A DNA stretch of 35,635 nt from Stramenopiles sp. TOSAG23-3 (Eukaryota; Sar), in assembly GCA_900128585.1 (NCBI GenBank), contig LT642198.1:1-35635 (forward strand). The letters run 5' to 3'. Under the pieces are notes generated by a model. That model did not search any database. It saw only the letters and a program-made list of their open reading frames with translations, and was not told the DNA's origin. The number at the start of each line of letters is the position of its first letter. Within the stretch, counting starts at the first letter, position 1. The position numbers and the translations under genes were made by a program. Shown here in pieces: positions 18,773-26,338 of the stretch.

Positions 18773-19264
18773 TCAATCACGTCTTGGTGCTTTGTAGAGT
18801 TTAGAATTGCACACTTCTCCAACTTGACTGTTCGCTCGACAAGCTTCTCCGTCGGCGGGGACGAGACAGCTGCACCACCCGTTTGGTATCTTTGCGGTAT
18901 TGCAAGACCGTTTCTTTGGCACAATAGTATTCAGCAGGTCATATCCGGTCATTGAGTCTATTTGCTTTCGGCAAGGCATTCCAGTTGTACAGGGTTCATT
19001 GATTTGGGCAAAGAGACTGTTCATTGTTGCATGCACATCATCGTGCGTCACAAATCGCCCAGAATTTAAGCGAGCATTCTGTACATGGTGATTTGAAGAA
19101 GATTGTGGCAGAACAAACTGCAATAGCGGTCGGCGATGTTCGCTTTCCCCCGCGGCATGCTCGTTGTATTTACTACCACGACGACTCCAGTGAAACCCAT
19201 GGTCAGATGCTAAAATTAAAAACGTTTCAGGGTGTCTTTTGAGAAATGTCGAAAAGGAATTTTC
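18773..19264 (-). pseudogene. 5'-truncated DUF229 / sulfatase-like (alkaline phosphatase superfamily) gene remnant
   Basis: An open frame of about 164 codons, without a start in the right place, carries the C-terminal half of a DUF229-type protein. LILASDHGFHW matches the metal-binding SDHG strand. AGESEHRRPLLQFVLP matches the following conserved segment, RFVTHDDVHATM the usual R-V-T-H-D-Y/V region, and GYDLLNTIVPKKRSC then IPNGWCSC the Cys-rich end of the family. Intact relatives are several hundred residues long and need an N-terminal metal and nucleophile site. Here the frame begins after an in-frame TGA (19265-19267), and the VHS gene ends only about 90 bases upstream, leaving no room for the missing half. 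After WCSC the other minus frame (KLEKCAILNSTKHQDV, down to 18685) looks more family-like, hinting at a frameshift. A 3' exon with a very distant 5' part is unlikely but not excluded. Confidence 0.6.
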
Positions 19265-19355
19265 TCAACTAAAAAAATTGTAATACTGTAGCCTATCATA
19301 CCCGCATTTTTTGCTTTTCTTTCTTTTTGCAAGGCTAAACATTCTGTTTCTAACC

Positions 19356-20678
19356 TCAACCCTTCTGATTGTTTCCCGAACTCTTGGAGCTATTCAAGTT
19401 GGGCAAAGGTAGGTTTGGCGGCTGGGTTGACGCAGTGGGTACAGCTCCATCATCCTCAAACAGCGCATCAAACATATCATCAACAGACTTTGCTTTTGAC
19501 AAAGATTGGTTCGCTCGGGGCTGCCCATAGTCGGTCGAGGTGCCACCATCAAACAAATCAAACGGGTTTTGGGCCACAGTAGAGCCCCTGTCTTTTTTAG
19601 CGCCTACTTGCTCACCTATGCTTCCACCGTTTTGTGCAGAGCTTGTTTTCCCCATGTCAAATATGTCGTTTTCCATAAATTGCTTTGCATTCTTCAGTTC
19701 CCCACCTGCTGCGGCCCCTCCCCCCAAATCAAGTAAAGGCGCTTCGCTGGGCCCTTCGCTTGATTTCGCTGTTCGTGCGGCTTGGAGTCCCCCTTCTCTT
19801 AAACGCTGTGCGTCCCGCAACGCGTCTCCAATCATGCCGTTCACATCCAAACAAAGAGAGAACACTGACTCATTAATCGTTCCTCTGGTGCCAGCTTCGA
19901 TTAACTCTCTAACTCTGAGTTGGCATTGGCTAAGAAAATCTACTTCGTCTAAATATGCGTCGCTCGTGACCTTCACCCCACTCTTGACGTCGGTAACTAA
20001 CTTCACGAAACGGTTTGCCCTGTCACGGGCTACATTTAAGTCTTGCTTCAGTTTAACAATAACCTCCCTGCGGCGCGATTCGGACATTGTATTTTGTCGC
20101 GGACGGGTACTCCTACTGGCAGTTACTCGCCGAGCTGCTTGCATTTGGGTGCGCGACCGTTCTTCCCGGGCATGCGCTATGACCTCTTGAGGGGGCGCAA
20201 ACACAGCGGAGCTCAGCTCGGCGTCGTTGGCGAAGTGATAACCCTCTTTTTGCAACTGCATATACAATTTAGAAAACATTGGGGCTTCCCGCTGCATCCC
20301 TTTGAAAGCCTTGGCGCACCGCTGTACAAGCGCAAGGGCCTCTTCCTGGACTTCCGGCCCACGCTTTCCTCGGGCGGGACTTTCAAGAAACCCAACCCAC
20401 TTTTGGGAAAGTTTTGTGTGAATTTCATGCCCGCAGTTCTTCACCACAGAGTCGATCAGTTTTATGGTCAACATAATGACTTTTGGCTTTTTCGTTGCAA
20501 AGCGTTTTTTGAAAGCTTTTATAAACTCGTTGCAAGATCCTGGTTTCCTATTGATATCGTCGCAAATTTCCATGTTCTTGCCCCAATCTGGGCCCAGCAA
20601 GTATTCGCTGGTTGCAGCGTCTACCTGCGCCTGAACTGCGGACGGTGGCCCCGAAAAGAAGCTTGCCAGGGATGACAT
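19356..20678 (-). CDS. VHS-GAT domain trafficking adaptor, TOM1-like
   Basis: The protein has 440 residues from ATG 20676-20678. A VHS domain spans about residues 14-150 (LLGPDWGKNMEICDDINRKP, AFKKRFATKKPKVIMLTIKL, IDSVVKNCGHEIHTKL), and a GAT three-helix region about 205-300 (LKQDLNVARDRANRFVKLVT, ELIEAGTRGTINESVFSLC). VHS-GAT proteins of the TOM1/TOL class bind ubiquitinated cargo and phosphoinositide on endosomes and feed it to ESCRT. There is no gamma-adaptin ear as in GGAs and no FYVE as in HRS. The tail holds endocytic short motifs: a clathrin-box-like LLDLGG at 314-319, an EH-binding NPF within NPFDLF at 371-376, and an acidic-phenylalanine stretch DDMFDALFEDD near 400-410. A clathrin-linked ubiquitin-cargo adaptor is therefore a confident role. 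The gene is intronless and transcribed away from TFIIS. Confidence 0.9.
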   Translation of the reverse strand: MSSLASFFSGPPSAVQAQVDAATSEYLLGPDWGKNMEICDDINRKPGSCNEFIKAFKKRFATKKPKVIMLTIKLIDSVVKNCGHEIHTKLSQKWVGFLESPARGKRGPEVQEEALALVQRCAKAFKGMQREAPMFSKLYMQLQKEGYHFANDAELSSAVFAPPQEVIAHAREERSRTQMQAARRVTASRSTRPRQNTMSESRRREVIVKLKQDLNVARDRANRFVKLVTDVKSGVKVTSDAYLDEVDFLSQCQLRVRELIEAGTRGTINESVFSLCLDVNGMIGDALRDAQRLREGGLQAARTAKSSEGPSEAPLLDLGGGAAAGGELKNAKQFMENDIFDMGKTSSAQNGGSIGEQVGAKKDRGSTVAQNPFDLFDGGTSTDYGQPRANQSLSKAKSVDDMFDALFEDDGAVPTASTQPPNLPLPNLNSSKSSGNNQKG

Positions 20679-20879
20679 GAGCTGTGACTAAACGCAAAAA
20701 GTGTAATTATTTCCACAAGAGGAACACAAGCCCTTGTATTTTGGGATTTCTTTTACCAAAATAGATCTTCTCCCAGTTTATTTGATCCATTCAGTCGTGT
20801 GCAGTTTGATCAACCATCATTTCTTTTCGTGTCTGAAAAGCGGTGATCAATCTTTAGTTATTTCACTTCTCTTGTTGTA

Positions 20880-20918
20880 TTATTATTATATTATAGTAGC
20901 CATACTATAATAATAATG
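20880..20918. repeat. AT-rich inverted repeat
   Basis: TTATAGTA at 891-898 of this block (20891-20898) pairs with TACTATAA at 20903-20910 across a four-base loop. The pairing extends outward through ATT triplets with one mismatch. It sits directly before a GTACCTGGTAC word and may be part of the same spacer-specific repeat family. Confidence 0.5.
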
Positions 20919-21459
20919 TACCTGGTACTGTGTAGTTGTTATCCCCAAAATAATAGTATAATAGTCGTCTAAAAAAATATAATAATAATAATATTAAAAA
21001 AAAAAATACAAAAAAAGAAGAAGCGAGAAGAAGAAGAAGAAGAGTTATTAATTTAGTATTATAGTATAGTAATAAAAACAAAAAGTATAATATTATACGT
21101 AGACGACTAGTGATCTACGCGCGTAGTACTGTATTATTATTAGACTATGTAATAATAGAACGACTAATATAAGGTTCGGTAAGGTACTACCAGCACCCGT
21201 ATTAATAAATGACAATTAATACGACCTCGTACTAGAGCGCTTTATTCGTCGTCTCTTTCTTCTTCTTCCCTCTCGTCGGTATTTATACAGGTTCGGTAAT
21301 TCAATTATTCGTACCGGTTCTTGGTTTAAAACCTGCCTGCCTGCTGTAATACCAGGTACAAAAAATACCCCAAGTCGTCTTAGTGAGTTGTCGTCTTCAA
21401 AATATCACCAGCACAAAAAAAGGGTGATTTTTATTTTGTAGATACCACAGTGATATAGT

Positions 21460-21575
21460 GATACCAGGTATCCTTGTTACTAGTCTATCATAATAGTCTA
21501 ATATCAACGAGTATGAGGAATAATAAAGCCTGGTATTATACCAGGTCGGTATTCTACCTGGTACCGTGTTGTAGA
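21460..21575. repeat. CCAGGTA / TACCTGG repeat cluster
   Basis: ATACCAGGTATCC, CTGGTATTATACCAGGT and CTACCTGGTACC occur within about 115 bases. The TGGTATTATACCA core is itself palindromic. The words match the clusters at 1739-1875 and 25742-25803. Confidence 0.55.
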
Positions 21576-21735
21576 TGGAGAAAGCTGTATCATATTGTAT
21601 TTTCTTATACACGAAGTATACAGTAGATTCTCTATTTAGAAACCTCCTCCTGCGGGTATTAATATTTTTTTTTCGGGAGACCACCCATTTTTTTATTGTC
21701 AACATTTGAGGTGTACAGTGGTGTACGTACGGTAT

Positions 21736-21757
21736 AATAGACTACGAGTAGTCTATT
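21736..21757. repeat. Perfect 10-base hairpin
   Basis: AATAGACTAC and GTAGTCTATT are exact reverse complements separated by GA. The hairpin is flanked by GTACGTACGG on the left and by AGGTACCCAGGTACC on the right, so it belongs to the repeat-rich core of the spacer. Confidence 0.7.
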
Positions 21758-22005
21758 AATACAGGTACCCAGGTACCAATAAACCTGTTTTTCCATTTTA
21801 TTTTGCACGGTACGCGGTTCTTCCAGGTGTAAAAAAATAATACCGTACTGTACGAACCACCCCACATTTTTTAATTATTTTTTCCTATATTGTTATTTAT
21901 TATAAATACTAGACTAACAATTATTAATAAGAAGAAGAATAGAAGATGATGCATGATGATGATAGACAACACATAATATATTATAATATTACGAGGGGAG
22001 GAGTA

Positions 22006-22052
22006 ATTATTATTATTATTATAATAAATTATTATTATTATTATTATTTAAA
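22006..22052. repeat. ATT/TAA microsatellite
   Basis: About 15 near-perfect ATT units are interrupted by ATAATAA. This is simple-sequence DNA upstream of TFIIS. Confidence 0.85.
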
Positions 22053-22080
22053 AATATATATATACGAAACTGGTGGCGTT

Positions 22081-22107
22081 AAAGTTATAATAATGCATTA
22101 TAACTTT
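22081..22107. promoter_or_regulatory. Palindrome upstream of TFIIS
   Basis: AAAGTTATAA and TTATAACTTT are exact reverse complements around a seven-base centre, about 145 bases before the TFIIS start codon and just downstream of a TATA-like run. It could be a binding site for a dimeric factor or an RNA hairpin in the 5' leader. It is followed by TTTTCAG, which may be a splice acceptor. No function is shown. Confidence 0.35.
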
Positions 22108-22249
22108 TCAGGATTTTTATTGTGCAGCTTCCAAAAGGCGTGAAGTTTTCTCTGTCCTAACATATTCGCGGAAGAACGGAAATACCGAAGTACTCCGTCC
22201 CGTAACGTTTTCACTGAAGAATCTTTGTTAACACCCATCCGATCGCACC

Positions 22250-23248
22250 ATGGACAACAAGGCTTTGTTCGATGAGATTATGCTCTTCAAAAAACAGCTG
22301 GAAAAGGAGACCGACAATGCGGATCGCGTTCTTGATATTTTAGATAGTATGGCAAATCTTAAGGGGGTGGATATGAACTTGTTACGAAAGACTCTTATCG
22401 GTAAAACACTTGGTCGTCTGAAGAAGGGGGCAAAGGACGGCAGGGTCGCGAGACGGGCAAGGGAGGTTATCAAGTTGTACCAAAAGCAGTCCGGCTTCAA
22501 AAAGTCATCGTCCAAGCAAGCCCCTGCTGCAAAAGTAGCCCCAATAAAAGCAGAACAGCCAAAAAAAGAGCCCGCTGCAACCCCAAAGGTCCCCAAAGTT
22601 GAACCGAAAGTCGAAAAAAACCCATCGAACCCGTACTTTCAGAAAGCCCCAAACCCAAATGACTACACGGGGAAAGAGTTCACTTCCAGCACTCTGCCCC
22701 CTTTGCGAAAGTTGGCCTGCCAGAACTTGTTGAAAAATTTGTGCAAGCCAGTCGATGTTTCCAAATTTGGTGGGGCTTCGTATCCTTCGAAACAGACGTT
22801 GATGAAGCTTGCGGAAACTATTGAAATTAAACTAAACAGCTACCTCGGACATCGCCCTGATGATTACCAGAAGCAGCTGCGATCAAGATTATATAATTTA
22901 CGTAATAACGAAAGACTGCGTTTTGAAGTGGCTTTAGATCATATAAAGCCAGAGTTGCTAGTTAAGATGAAGCCAGAAGATATGGCACCAGAGGAGCTTC
23001 GAAGGAAGCGGGAGAAAATGAAGGAAGAGGCGATGGAAAATGCACGATCAGATTGGGCGGTTGCAAACTACGACAAGATACAGGAGCAGGCCGGAGTGTC
23101 AAAGGACAGTAGGAGCATGTACGAATGCCCCAAATGTAGAAGCGGAAGGATTCATTCGCATGCGCAACAAACTCGCAGTGCTGATGAGCCGATGACTGTA
23201 TTTTGCCAGTGCCTTGAGCGCGACTGTGGCTTCAAGTTTCGCCGGTAA
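22250..23248 (+). CDS. Transcription elongation factor TFIIS
   Basis: The protein has 332 residues, and its start lies in a strong context (CACCATGGAC). Domain I, the LW/TFIIS N-terminal bundle, covers about residues 1-83 (LRKTLIGKTLGRLKKGAKDG). A Lys/Ala/Pro linker of about 55 residues follows. Domain II, which binds RNA polymerase II, covers about 150-265 (RKLACQNLLKNL, YQKQLRSRLYNLRNNE, LRRKREKMKEEAMENARSDW). Domain III is the zinc ribbon at about 289-332, with YECPKCRSGR and the invariant QTRSADEPMT loop, whose Asp-Glu pair is known to promote transcript cleavage by stalled Pol II. Length matches the family. The distal half of the ribbon is odd: the second cysteine pair reads FCQCLERDCGF, so the spacing is C-x4-C (or C-x6-C) rather than the usual C-x2-C, and the protein ends shortly after at FKFRR. 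A nuclear elongation and rescue role is secure. Confidence 0.95.
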   Translation: MDNKALFDEIMLFKKQLEKETDNADRVLDILDSMANLKGVDMNLLRKTLIGKTLGRLKKGAKDGRVARRAREVIKLYQKQSGFKKSSSKQAPAAKVAPIKAEQPKKEPAATPKVPKVEPKVEKNPSNPYFQKAPNPNDYTGKEFTSSTLPPLRKLACQNLLKNLCKPVDVSKFGGASYPSKQTLMKLAETIEIKLNSYLGHRPDDYQKQLRSRLYNLRNNERLRFEVALDHIKPELLVKMKPEDMAPEELRRKREKMKEEAMENARSDWAVANYDKIQEQAGVSKDSRSMYECPKCRSGRIHSHAQQTRSADEPMTVFCQCLERDCGFKFRR

Positions 23249-23426
23249 CAATAAACACGTTTTCAACTTCTTTTGCAATAGTTAGGATCATAAATTATCC
23301 CTCGAGTGCCAGGCAATTAATAATAAAGAATTCTTTAAAAACTTAAAGCTTCTAAGTTTTTATGAAAATCATGAAGTTATTTAGATTTCAAAATGTTGAT
23401 AAAATTCAATGATTTTTTGTACTTCT
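23249..23426. other. TFIIS 3' flank and outer edge of element B
   Basis: This AT-rich stretch has an ATAATAAAGAATTC word near 23320 that may serve polyadenylation. It has no gene of its own except the possible short terminal exon ending at 23406 described with element B. The facing genes (TFIIS plus, transporter minus) converge here. Confidence 0.4.
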
Positions 23427-23786
23427 ATAAAAACAAGAAAATTGGCTGTTATTCATTAGAAGTATAATTAAATTTAGCTTCCTCATACCCTAATCCTAAC
23501 TTGATTCAGAAATTTTGTTTTTTCATTGTTGGTTGTCACTCACCGAGGGGATGATATAATTTCCAATGAACGAGTTGATTCCATTTGTCCATTAACGGCC
23601 TCATCCGATATCTCACCCAGGGATAACTCAATCCTTGTACTATCTTCCAAGCTGCGGCTTAATTGTTTTTGAGGTGCTCGTTGTCTGCCTTGTAAGTTAG
23701 TCATAGGATTGTCATCTGTGAGTTGAGATGTCGAGACGATGCTGTGTGGTTGACTTCTGGATTGCTCACTGCTGGATTGCGTACTT
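23406..23786 (-). CDS. Candidate spliced 3' exon(s) inside element B
   Basis: On the minus strand, 23786-23544 is open for 81 codons and Ser/Thr/Gln-rich (STQSSSEQSRSQPHS at its start, RQRAPQKQLSRSLED in the middle). It is preceded by a polypyrimidine tract ending TTTTTTATAG and followed by a consensus donor, CG|GTGAGT. A 119-base intron (23543-23425) would end TTGTTTTTATAG and join six codons to a TGA (23408-23406). The exon is phase-symmetric and both acceptors are followed by AAGTAC. The upstream partner could be the SLC52-like transporter: splicing at CAA|GTGCCC (intron 24043-23787) fits the phase but uses a weak donor. Alternatively this is the leftover of an element-encoded gene. The product resembles a disordered cytosolic tail; no domain is recognised. 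Confidence 0.45.
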
Positions 23787-24022
23787 CTATAAAAAATTAA
23801 AAAAAAAGAGAGGAGAAGAAGAAAGACAAATCTATAATAGTTAAAATATCAATAGAGACCACCATCACCATCACACGCAGAAATCAAATTTAAAAAAATC
23901 CATTTTTAAGGTTTAGGGTTGGAACTGAAATCGTAATTGATATTTAAAATGAAGAATCTTAAAGCATATATTATATAATTTTTTTAAAATTACTTAAATA
24001 ACAGCCAATTTTTTGTTTTTAA
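23427..24022 (-). mobile_element. Repeat element B: second copy of the MITE-like family, carrying an exon
   Basis: Read on the minus strand, it starts at 24022 with the same 35 bases that start element A. It ends near 23427 with AACAGCCAATTTTCTTG then TTTTTATAG, the inverted form of the terminus. The size of about 595 bases is close to that of A (about 577 without the extra terminus). Inside, an open 243-base segment (23544-23786) shares AGACAACGAGC then CTCAAAAACA with A, in the same frame. The sense 5' end overlaps the transporter stop codon (24019-24021), so the element directly follows a same-strand host gene, as A does. I saw no transposase domain. Confidence 0.65.
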
Positions 24023-25458
24023 CAACCCCCTTTTTGGGGGCACTTGCTCTTCCCGTCAAATACTCCAATGTGAACGATAATAAAGAGGAGAAAGGAACCT
24101 GTTAATGCCCCCGCTTGATTGATTAGCCCGGCCCAAGATGACATTTCTGTGCTGTCGCTCACACTTTGGAATACTTCGGTCACTATATATCCATGTGTGA
24201 ACGACAGCATGAACATGCAAGTCAGTGATACTGGTAGAGGCACGACATAACGGTCATGAATGTTTGTTTGCAAAGACGCGACAATTACTAAGTATGCGAA
24301 GAACATGGTCTGCACCATCTGCAAGATTGCAAAGTTCCGATATGAGCGGACAGCAGTCAAAATGCGCCCGCCTATACTACCCGTTAGGAAGCAGAATGTC
24401 ATCCAGAAGGACATACCATTATTCCGATACACACAAGGGATGAAGTAAGGTAAAATTGCCGGTATACCGAATTCAGTAACGCATGAAAGATAAATTGCCA
24501 AAAAAGGCGAAGGTCGCTCCAGGACAACGCGTTTAAAGCCTTCGACGGGCGTGTGAAAGAAGGCCAAAACGACTCTTGTGAAGCACGCACTTCTTTTATT
24601 TTTTCTGGTTGAATTTGAATCAATGCCATCATATCCACCCAAACTTCGCTCACTTTCATTGGACTGCTCCTCATACAGAATTATTTCGTCCATGCTGTCG
24701 GCTTCCAGCATAGACGAGTTCCCCAGCAGAGACATCAGAGCCGTGTCCCTCCGAGCTCTCTCGAACCTCGTTACGATTAGGAAGTACGCCCCCAAACTAA
24801 CGGCGAGGACAGCGACCAGGATTAGGAAGTAAATTGTTGAGGAAAACGCAACTGGGGGAGTATTTAACCTCTGAGCAATACCATCCAGCAGCGCAATCAG
24901 CCCCGTCATGCCAATCCCCGTCGATAAAGAGGCAACGGCGGAGGGTCCATACTCGGAAGCAAAGGCGAAGAACGACACCATACTTGTTGCCCCACACGCC
25001 CCCGCAAAAAAACATGTAGCTAAAAATACGACACTACTGCCTCCCAACGTGGTTTTGTAAAACAACGCCATACATATACCTGTTATTACGTTACCTACCA
25101 GGACAACAGCAACAACTTTTCTAAAATGTGCCTTTAATATAGTTCGGCCGAAGTAGAGGACAAGAATGGCTGGAATCACGTTTCCCATTTCCAAAGAAAA
25201 GTCACTGTCAGCAAAGAGCTGGTCCTTCTCTGGAAGCACACACTGTAGGTGGTTTACTTCCGTAAAAATGCCGCTGGTAAGGAGCCATGTCGACCAACCA
25301 ACAATAACAAACATGGCATTGCCAAAAATACCAAGTGTATTCCTCTTGGAGTAAAGATGTTCGTACGGATCAAAAGGAGCTGTTGGGTCTAATACGTTTG
25401 GAGACCGCTCGCTGTTTACGCCGAGGTGTCCTGACGGTGCCCGCGGTGGGGACGACAT
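24019..25458 (-). CDS. Multi-pass membrane transporter, SLC52 (riboflavin transporter)-like
   Basis: The protein has 479 residues from ATG 25456-25458, with about ten or eleven hydrophobic segments split by a hydrophilic central loop (about residues 235-290, acidic and Ser-rich). The first helix region followed by GIFTEVNHLQCVLPEKDQL, then EMGNVIPAILVLYFG, resembles the SLC52 pattern of W/G-rich helix, LPE motif and GN-x-x-P. ATSMVSFFAFASEYGPSAVA then LSTGIGMTGLIALLDGIAQ resembles the family's CT-S-V-T-F-P and G-E-G-L-S segments. SLC52 proteins carry riboflavin across the plasma membrane; substrate identity here is inferred. A divergent MFS or ENT-like transporter is the alternative. The reading frame ends CPQKGGC with a TAA supplied within the terminus of repeat element B, so the native C-terminus may have been longer or may be spliced to the exon in B. 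Confidence 0.6.
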   Translation of the reverse strand: MSSPPRAPSGHLGVNSERSPNVLDPTAPFDPYEHLYSKRNTLGIFGNAMFVIVGWSTWLLTSGIFTEVNHLQCVLPEKDQLFADSDFSLEMGNVIPAILVLYFGRTILKAHFRKVVAVVLVGNVITGICMALFYKTTLGGSSVVFLATCFFAGACGATSMVSFFAFASEYGPSAVASLSTGIGMTGLIALLDGIAQRLNTPPVAFSSTIYFLILVAVLAVSLGAYFLIVTRFERARRDTALMSLLGNSSMLEADSMDEIILYEEQSNESERSLGGYDGIDSNSTRKNKRSACFTRVVLAFFHTPVEGFKRVVLERPSPFLAIYLSCVTEFGIPAILPYFIPCVYRNNGMSFWMTFCFLTGSIGGRILTAVRSYRNFAILQMVQTMFFAYLVIVASLQTNIHDRYVVPLPVSLTCMFMLSFTHGYIVTEVFQSVSDSTEMSSWAGLINQAGALTGSFLLFIIVHIGVFDGKSKCPQKGGC

Positions 25459-26338
25459 GTCGTAAATTGATCTACCAAATCTATCTCTACCGGCTCAAAA
25501 AAATTCTGATCTGTATTCGCAGCCTTGAAATCTCTCAGCAGTTGCGCTTTCGTTAGCAATTGTGAGGGTACAGCTGCTGAACTCGCAACTCGGCTGGGAT
25601 GGTAGCTTCCACGACAACAACAATATTGTGGTGAATAATAAAAAAGAAACAACACACAACAACAACAACAACAACAAAAAAAGAAAAAAAATAATTGAAA
25701 GGTATGATGTGGACGACGACGACGACTGTGAGAGAGAATATCGAGTACCAGTACCAGGTACCGGTACCTGGTATTAATACCTGTACCTGGTACCTGTACC
25801 TGGTGGACCAACCGTAGTCGTCTCTAGTATTTAATATTAGTTATAAAAATAATTACTTGTATCATTATATCAATAAAATAACAAAGACACACCATCAAAA
25901 TCATGGAATGGAGGAAGAAGAACTGCAATTAAAATCGAAAAACAAACAACACTATACTATTAGTCCCACAAAAAACAAAAAAAAAACAAGAAGACGCTCA
26001 TTATCCTCATACAAAAACTAGTAGAAGAACGATTAATTCAACTTATTTTACTTACACTATATCAATATAAATACACTAATAATTGAAGAGACGACAAATA
26101 ACTATTGCTTATTACTTAAATTCCGTAAGTAATCTTTTTATCAGCTGAGGTAGTGTAAAAATCACACAGTGATATTAGTCGCGTGGCACTCACAACTTCG
26201 TATAAATATTAGTGTCTACGATATTATTATCAGGGAGAAAAAGTCTGAAGTACGGCAGACCACTACGAGGAAACTGCAAAATATTTCTGCTCCTTCGCTT
26301 TTTTCGCAATGAAAAATGAACACGCCGAGCTCACGGTC
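25459..26338. other. Intergenic spacer between the transporter and the EPG5-like gene
   Basis: About 25480-25615, just upstream of the transporter start, is balanced in composition and open in another minus frame (QLLTKAQLLRDFKAANTDQN), which suggests a 5' UTR exon. The rest is AT-rich, with AAC triplets near 25660-25677, GAC triplets near 25715, the palindrome cluster at 25742-25803, and TAGTCGTCT-type motifs at 25814 and 26087 (inverted). I see no protein gene in the remainder. Confidence 0.55.
25742..25803. repeat. GGTACC palindrome cluster with a perfect 22-base palindrome
   Basis: Positions 25752-25773 form a perfect palindrome with half-site TACCAGGTACC. A second palindrome, GGTATTAATACC, follows, and then CTGTACCTGG and TACCTGTACCTGG. 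The words are those of the cluster at 1739-1875, and here a GTAGTCGTCTCTAG motif follows 11 bases later. Confidence 0.75.

Larger units (their letters stand above)
20679..22249. other. Long AT-rich divergent spacer, dense in repeats
   Basis: This 1.57-kb spacer lies between the starts of the VHS-GAT gene and TFIIS. I see no protein gene in it. It holds ATT/TAA microsatellites, purine runs (GAAGAAGAAGAAGA near 21030), scattered GGTACC and CCAGGTA words (about 20918, 21340, 21460, 21540, 21765-21780), several TAGTCGTCT motifs (20962, 21099 inverted, 21246, 21372), and short hairpins annotated separately. TATA-like AAAATATATATATAC lies at about 22050-22065, some 190 bases before the TFIIS start. 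Confidence 0.6.

Noticed and set aside
23900-23930. Telomere-like AACCCTAAACC near 23918 (read on the minus strand)
   Set aside because: There is only one and a half units inside an AT-rich element; no tandem array, so no interstitial telomere.
25416-25811. 131-codon minus frame with poly-Cys/Phe
   Set aside because: The Cys and Phe runs come from AAC and AAAAAG simple repeats. Only the segment over 25480-25615 looks non-random, and it lacks a nearby start.
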